Assembly (NCBI GenBank): GCA_948759685.1
Contig: CAQBGY010000128.1
Location: 1-8,560 of the forward strand
Direction: 5' to 3'
DNA length: 8,560 bases
Source: an uncultured Eubacterium sp.
GTDB lineage: Bacteria > Bacillota_A > Clostridia > Lachnospirales > Lachnospiraceae
The notes beneath the pieces are model-generated. The model ran no database searches and was not told where the DNA came from. It was given only the letters and a program-made list of their open reading frames with translations. A program made the translations under genes and the position numbers. Position 1 is the first letter of the stretch, and the number at the start of each line of letters is the position of its first letter. This document shows positions 6,324-8,560 of this stretch, piece after piece.

Positions 6324-6380
6324 AATGTTTCACGCTTTGCCTTACAATATCTAGCGTTGCTGTGTTTCACGTGAAACATT
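6324..6380 (-). repeat. 11-bp inverted repeat linking a parS half-site to parS copy 1
   Basis: AATGTTTCACG (6324-6334) and CGTGAAACATT (6370-6380) are perfect inverted copies. The right copy is half of the complete parS at 6363-6378, and the left copy is a lone half-site whose other half has diverged to CTTTGCC. In a minus-strand transcript the stem would be followed by the seven-T run that is A7 at 6319-6325 on the plus strand (two of its bases also pair), so it has the layout of a terminator with a long loop. Whether it is a decayed third parS or a transcription signal cannot be told from sequence alone. Confidence 0.45.
6363..6378. promoter_or_regulatory. parS: parS site, copy 1
   Basis: TGTTTCACGTGAAACA, a perfect 16-bp palindrome identical to the core of the well-known B. 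subtilis parS consensus (TGTTNCACGTGAAACA). ParB encoded about 1 kb away is expected to load here. It does not extend into a longer palindrome, unlike copy 2. Confidence 0.95.
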
Positions 6381-6402
6381 ATATTGTATTTTAATTTTAA
6401 AA

Positions 6403-6434
6403 CGGTTTTATGTTTCACGTGAAACATAAAACCG
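6403..6434 (-). terminator. putative terminator of the two-component operon, built on parS copy 2
   Basis: The parS core at 6411-6426 is flanked by CGGTTTTA (6403-6410) and TAAAACCG (6427-6434), giving a 32-bp perfect palindrome. In a minus-strand RNA from the kinase/regulator operon it would fold into a 14-bp stem with a 4-nt ACGT loop and is immediately followed by TTTTAAAATT. It lies about 110 nt past the response-regulator stop, and no other terminator is visible there. The palindrome is a direct observation; its use as a terminator is inferred. On the plus strand the hairpin is not followed by a T run, so it would act in one direction only. Confidence 0.55.
6411..6426. promoter_or_regulatory. 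parS: parS site, copy 2 (centre of a 32-bp palindrome)
   Basis: An exact second copy of TGTTTCACGTGAAACA, 32 bp beyond copy 1. Two exact copies this close together, just upstream of parA, leave little doubt about their identity and support a location near the chromosomal origin. Confidence 0.95.
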
Positions 6435-6544
6435 CCCTTGATTTGATATATAATTCCTCAATAAATTAACAAAAGCAATACTAATCCACATAAAATACTA
6501 CTCATTAAATCAAATAATAATTTATTATTAAACAACTTATAATT

Positions 6545-7189
6545 TTAATATAACTGCACCAAATTATTTTTTATAGCAAAAATTGCAGCCTGTGTTCTAT
6601 CATTCACATCTATTTTCTTAAATATATTCGAAATATGATTCTTAACAGTTCTTTCACTTATATCTAAGATATTTGCTATTTCCTTATTAAACATTCCATA
6701 AGCCACTTGAATGAGAACCTCCAATTCTCTCTTTGTCAGTGAGTCAATCTTTTCCTTATCTAAATTTCTATTCACCAATCTGGAATTTAACACAGGAATA
6801 AGACTTGGCTGAATATAATTTTCACCATTATAAATATAATTAATTGCTTTTTTCAATTCTGCTGATTCACTATCTTTTAAAATATAACCGTCTACACCAA
6901 TATCAACCGCCCTTAATAAATACTCAATTTCATTATGAACAGTCAAAATCAATATTTTGATATCAATATTTTTATTTTTTATATCCTCCAAAACCTCTAT
7001 TCCATTTTTATTTGGCATATTAATATCTAATAACAAAATATCAGGTGTAACAGTTTCTAAAATTTTTAAACACTCTACTCCATCCGCTGCTTCAGAGATA
7101 ACTTTAATAGATCCATCATACTCCAAAAGCTGCTTTACCCCTTCTCTCATTAAAACATGGTCATCCGCTATCATTACCTTAATACTCAT
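6545..7189 (-). CDS. DegU-like response regulator (NarL/FixJ family)
   Basis: A transcription factor of 214 residues activated by phosphorylation. The receiver domain shows the acidic pair D9-D10, the phospho-acceptor D55 in LLLDINMP, the switch T83 and the conserved K105 in YILKDS. A short linker leads to a LuxR-type helix-turn-helix (about 149-212) with LTKRELEVL, NKEIANILDISERTVKNHISNIFKKI and NDRTQAAIFAIKNNL, which closely resembles the C-terminus of B. subtilis DegU. Start choice: GGGAG lies 8-9 nt before the ATG at 7189; an ATG two codons upstream (7195) is too close to it. The ribosome site overlaps the stop codon of the kinase gene, so translation is probably coupled. Its target genes are unknown. 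No copy of a key residue is missing. Confidence 0.93.
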   Translation of the reverse strand: MSIKVMIADDHVLMREGVKQLLEYDGSIKVISEAADGVECLKILETVTPDILLLDINMPNKNGIEVLEDIKNKNIDIKILILTVHNEIEYLLRAVDIGVDGYILKDSESAELKKAINYIYNGENYIQPSLIPVLNSRLVNRNLDKEKIDSLTKRELEVLIQVAYGMFNKEIANILDISERTVKNHISNIFKKIDVNDRTQAAIFAIKNNLVQLY

Positions 7190-7202
7190 GTTCATTTCTC
7201 CC

Positions 7203-8111
7203 TTATTCTAGTAAAGGAACTATAATCTTTATAATAGTTCCGTGCTCAGGCTTGGAATCGATTTCCATGGTTCCCGATAAAAGTTCAACTCTTTCCCTTA
7301 AGATGCACAAACCAAAATGTCTGTCTTCAGACAATAAAACATCATCAAAATTAAAACTAATTCCATTATCTGATACTATAATTAAACAATCATCATCGGT
7401 ATTTTTTTTTAACTCAAAATTTATTTTACTTCCCCTTGAATGCTTTATAGCATTATTTAAACACTCTTCTATAATTCTGAATATTGTCATTAAAATAAGA
7501 GAATTATTACAACCAATATCTTCAATATTATATGTTATATTAAACTTAGAAGACTCCCTTAACTTATATACCAGACGTTCAAAGGCTTCCTTCAAACCTA
7601 AATCGTCAAAAGTCATTGGACGCAAATCGAAAATAGTATCCCTTATCTCCTGAATAATAGATTTTAATCTACTATTCACCACTGCCAGTTCAAGCTTTGC
7701 CTTAACCGGATCTTCATCAACATACAATGAACTTAGTTCAACATTATGAAGCAGATGTGACAGATTTTGCAAAGAAGAATCATGAAGATCTCTCGCTATA
7801 CGCTGGCGCTCTTTTTCTTGAATATCCAAAATTTGCAGACGCTGATTAATAACCTCCTTTTCTTTTATTTTTCCTAAATTATTTAATTTACCAAAGGAGT
7901 CTGAATTCTCCTCCGATAAAAAAAAATTCTCAAATACTTTTAATACCCCGCTTAAAGTATTGATTCTCAAATCAAGAAGACCAATATAATCAATATAAAA
8001 TTGATAGTCATATTGGATTTTCCTTCCTTCTAATTTTTCCCTTATATTTTCTTTCTCAGTAAAATAGCTTTTATAGATTTCCCTTAAACTTTCATATAAC
8101 TCATTCAACAT
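7203..8111 (-). CDS. DegS-like cytosolic sensor histidine kinase (HisKA_3 type)
   Basis: 302 residues without membrane segments, so it should sense an intracellular signal. The N-terminal region (about 1-95) is helical and charged and I do not recognise a known sensor domain. The dimerisation/phospho-acceptor domain carries ERQRIARDLHDSSLQ with His110 and the phosphatase-type Gln115 (HDxxxQ), followed by the typical IFDLRPMTFDDLGL (160-173). The ATP-binding domain has an N box at EECLNNAIKHS (215-225), the DNG motif (248-250) and the HFGLCILRERV box (265-275). It is shorter than DegS of B. subtilis, mainly in the N-terminal part. It is the first gene of a two-gene operon with the regulator, which starts 13 nt downstream. 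A GGGG lies 7 nt before the ATG; a near-consensus promoter is at 8194-8222. Confidence 0.92.
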   Translation of the reverse strand: MLNELYESLREIYKSYFTEKENIREKLEGRKIQYDYQFYIDYIGLLDLRINTLSGVLKVFENFFLSEENSDSFGKLNNLGKIKEKEVINQRLQILDIQEKERQRIARDLHDSSLQNLSHLLHNVELSSLYVDEDPVKAKLELAVVNSRLKSIIQEIRDTIFDLRPMTFDDLGLKEAFERLVYKLRESSKFNITYNIEDIGCNNSLILMTIFRIIEECLNNAIKHSRGSKINFELKKNTDDDCLIIVSDNGISFNFDDVLLSEDRHFGLCILRERVELLSGTMEIDSKPEHGTIIKIIVPLLE

Positions 8112-8160
8112 GAAATAACCCCATAGAACTCCAAAACCCTTAATTACCCTTCAACCCCTC

Positions 8161-8186
8161 TCTATCAAAACAAAGAAATTGATAGA
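8161..8186 (-). promoter_or_regulatory. stem-loop at the 5' end of the kinase-operon mRNA
   Basis: TCTATCAA (8161-8168) and TTGATAGA (8179-8186) form an 8-bp stem with a 10-nt loop. The predicted transcription start (about 8187) is right next to it, so the hairpin would cap the 5' end of the transcript. Such 5' hairpins can protect mRNA from decay; that role is inferred. Confidence 0.4.
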
Positions 8187-8193
8187 TAAAATA

Positions 8194-8222
8194 ATTATAG
8201 CATATACTAGGTGAAAATTCAA
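8194..8222 (-). promoter_or_regulatory. strong sigma-A-type promoter of the kinase/regulator operon
   Basis: On the minus strand, TTGAAT (8222-8217), an exact 17-nt spacer and a perfect TATAAT (8199-8194) with TG one base upstream. It is the best promoter in the window. Transcription should start near 8187, leaving a leader of about 75 nt. Confidence 0.75.
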
Positions 8223-8337
8223 AAAAATATTTGAATTTTGTTACTGTCAATTAACTAATATTTAAATTATTTTATAACCATTTAATACTATATTATAAAA
8301 TTTATGCTATAATAAGTTATAGCTTATAGAAGTCAAC

Positions 8338-8514
8338 AGTACTAGTGTACTGACTCGTTCACATTTTGCCAAATGATTTGCCTGAATTTACATCTGCCGT
8401 GTTGGCCTCATTCAGCAATGCCGCCGCATCGTCTGTCTCGTTCAGCCGCCTTGCAGGCTGAAAATTCACTCTGCATCATTTGGCTGAAAGTAAACGTACC
8501 AATACACTAGTATT
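8338..8514. repeat. imperfect palindromic repeat-like element (about 175 bp)
   Basis: The outer arms are inverted copies: TACTAGTGTA (8340-8349) with TACACTAGTA (8503-8512), and further in GCCAAATGAT (8368-8377) with ATCATTTGGC (8475-8484), with partial matching between these blocks (about 31 of 40 positions by eye). The similarity continues weakly to a TGAATTT block on each arm. The centre is distinctly richer in G+C than the neighbouring DNA. No target duplication is visible at the ends, so it is not shown to be mobile. It is unrelated in sequence to the element at 147-291. It carries a 36-codon open frame on the minus strand (8469-8359, GTG start, no clear ribosome site) that I do not call a gene. 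Confidence 0.6.
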
Positions 8515-8560
8515 CTGTATCAAAATTCCTTGTGCAAATATTCTGGTCTATTTTCCCGAT
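8515..8560. other. right-hand edge, no feature recognised
   Basis: The last 46 bases show no gene, hairpin or promoter that I can support; they may be the start of an intergenic region or of a gene beyond the window. Confidence 0.3.

Larger units (their letters stand above)
6150..6544. other. gene-free AT-rich interval with parS cluster
   Basis: Nearly 400 bp between the response regulator and parA contain no credible gene. From right to left it holds an AT-only inverted repeat (AATAATAA/TTATTATT, about 6513-6530), a 32-bp perfect palindrome around one parS (6403-6434), a second parS (6363-6378), a parS half-site behind an A7 run (6319-6334), a GCATAA-AA-TTATGC inverted repeat (6305-6318), and the parA promoter and ribosome site. 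It looks like a dedicated partition and transcription-boundary region. Confidence 0.7.
8112..8337. other. AT-rich upstream region of the kinase operon
   Basis: No gene is supported here. It holds the kinase promoter and leader. On the plus strand there is an extended -10 box TGCTATAAT (8305-8313) without a good -35, overlapping the inverted repeat GCTATAA-TAAG-TTATAGC (8306-8323). These may drive something outside the window on the right, or nothing. Confidence 0.4.

Noticed and set aside
6482..6490. TAATCCACA, close to a DnaA box
   Set aside because: One mismatch to TTATCCACA and no neighbouring boxes or AT-rich 13-mers arranged as in an origin; a single near match is expected by chance.
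6513..6530. AATAATAA/TTATTATT inverted repeat as the terminator of the response regulator
   Set aside because: Stem is entirely A-T with a 1-nt loop, too weak; the 32-bp palindrome further on is a better candidate.
7252..7653. Plus-strand open frame of 133 codons opposite the kinase gene
   Set aside because: It lies wholly within a clear coding gene on the other strand, with no ribosome site or recognisable domain.
8305..8323. Plus-strand promoter near the right end
   Set aside because: Perfect extended -10 but no plausible -35, and no plus-strand gene follows inside the window.
8359..8469. 36-codon frame in the right-hand palindromic element as a real small gene
   Set aside because: GTG start without a ribosome site, inside a structured repeat-like sequence; kept as an observation only.
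1..8560. CRISPR array, prophage, IS transposase, toxin-antitoxin or defence genes
   Set aside because: No regularly spaced repeats and no protein with matching domains; all supported proteins are accounted for by core or regulatory families.

Overview
The window is a low-G+C chromosomal segment of an anaerobic Bacillota, most likely a Lachnospiraceae-type Clostridium relative. This rests on the ParA/ParB pair with B. subtilis-type parS sites, the DUF4446 membrane protein, a clostridial-style SerRS and a DUF3881-type protein, plus sigma-A-like promoters and strong Shine-Dalgarno sites. No species can be named from the sequence alone. Every gene I can support is on the minus strand, so transcription runs from right to left.

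In transcription order (high to low coordinates): a repeat-like imperfect palindrome of unknown nature (8338-8514); a cytosolic DegS-like histidine kinase and DegU-like response regulator in a tight operon with a very good promoter (8111-6545); a gene-free, AT-rich interval (6150-6544) with two perfect 16-bp parS sites and an extra half-site; parA and parB (6149-4467); a DUF4446 single-pass membrane protein and an HD-GYP-type phosphohydrolase (4384-2785); serS with its own promoter (2624-1347); a DUF3881-type protein of unknown function (1185-298); a 145-bp element with 14-bp perfect terminal inverted repeats and an 8-bp target duplication (147-291); and a tRNA-Arg(CCT) cut by the window edge (1-55).

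ParB is expected to load on the parS sites just upstream of its own operon and work with the ParA ATPase in origin segregation. DUF4446 and the HD-GYP protein probably share the parAB transcript, because no convincing terminator separates them, although a weak internal promoter precedes DUF4446. serS is a housekeeping gene. The two-component pair is a separate unit whose transcript runs into the parS region.

The points most worth a second look are: the 32-bp perfect palindrome that contains a parS site and also resembles a terminator for the two-component operon; the MITE-like element with a clean 8-bp duplication right at the stop codon of the DUF3881 gene, which keeps an open frame in register with that gene; the second, unrelated palindromic element at the right end; and the HD-GYP protein with two altered signature residues. 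I do not see a defence island, CRISPR array, prophage or an obviously new multi-gene system. The gene content is mostly core, and the novelty lies in the intergenic DNA.
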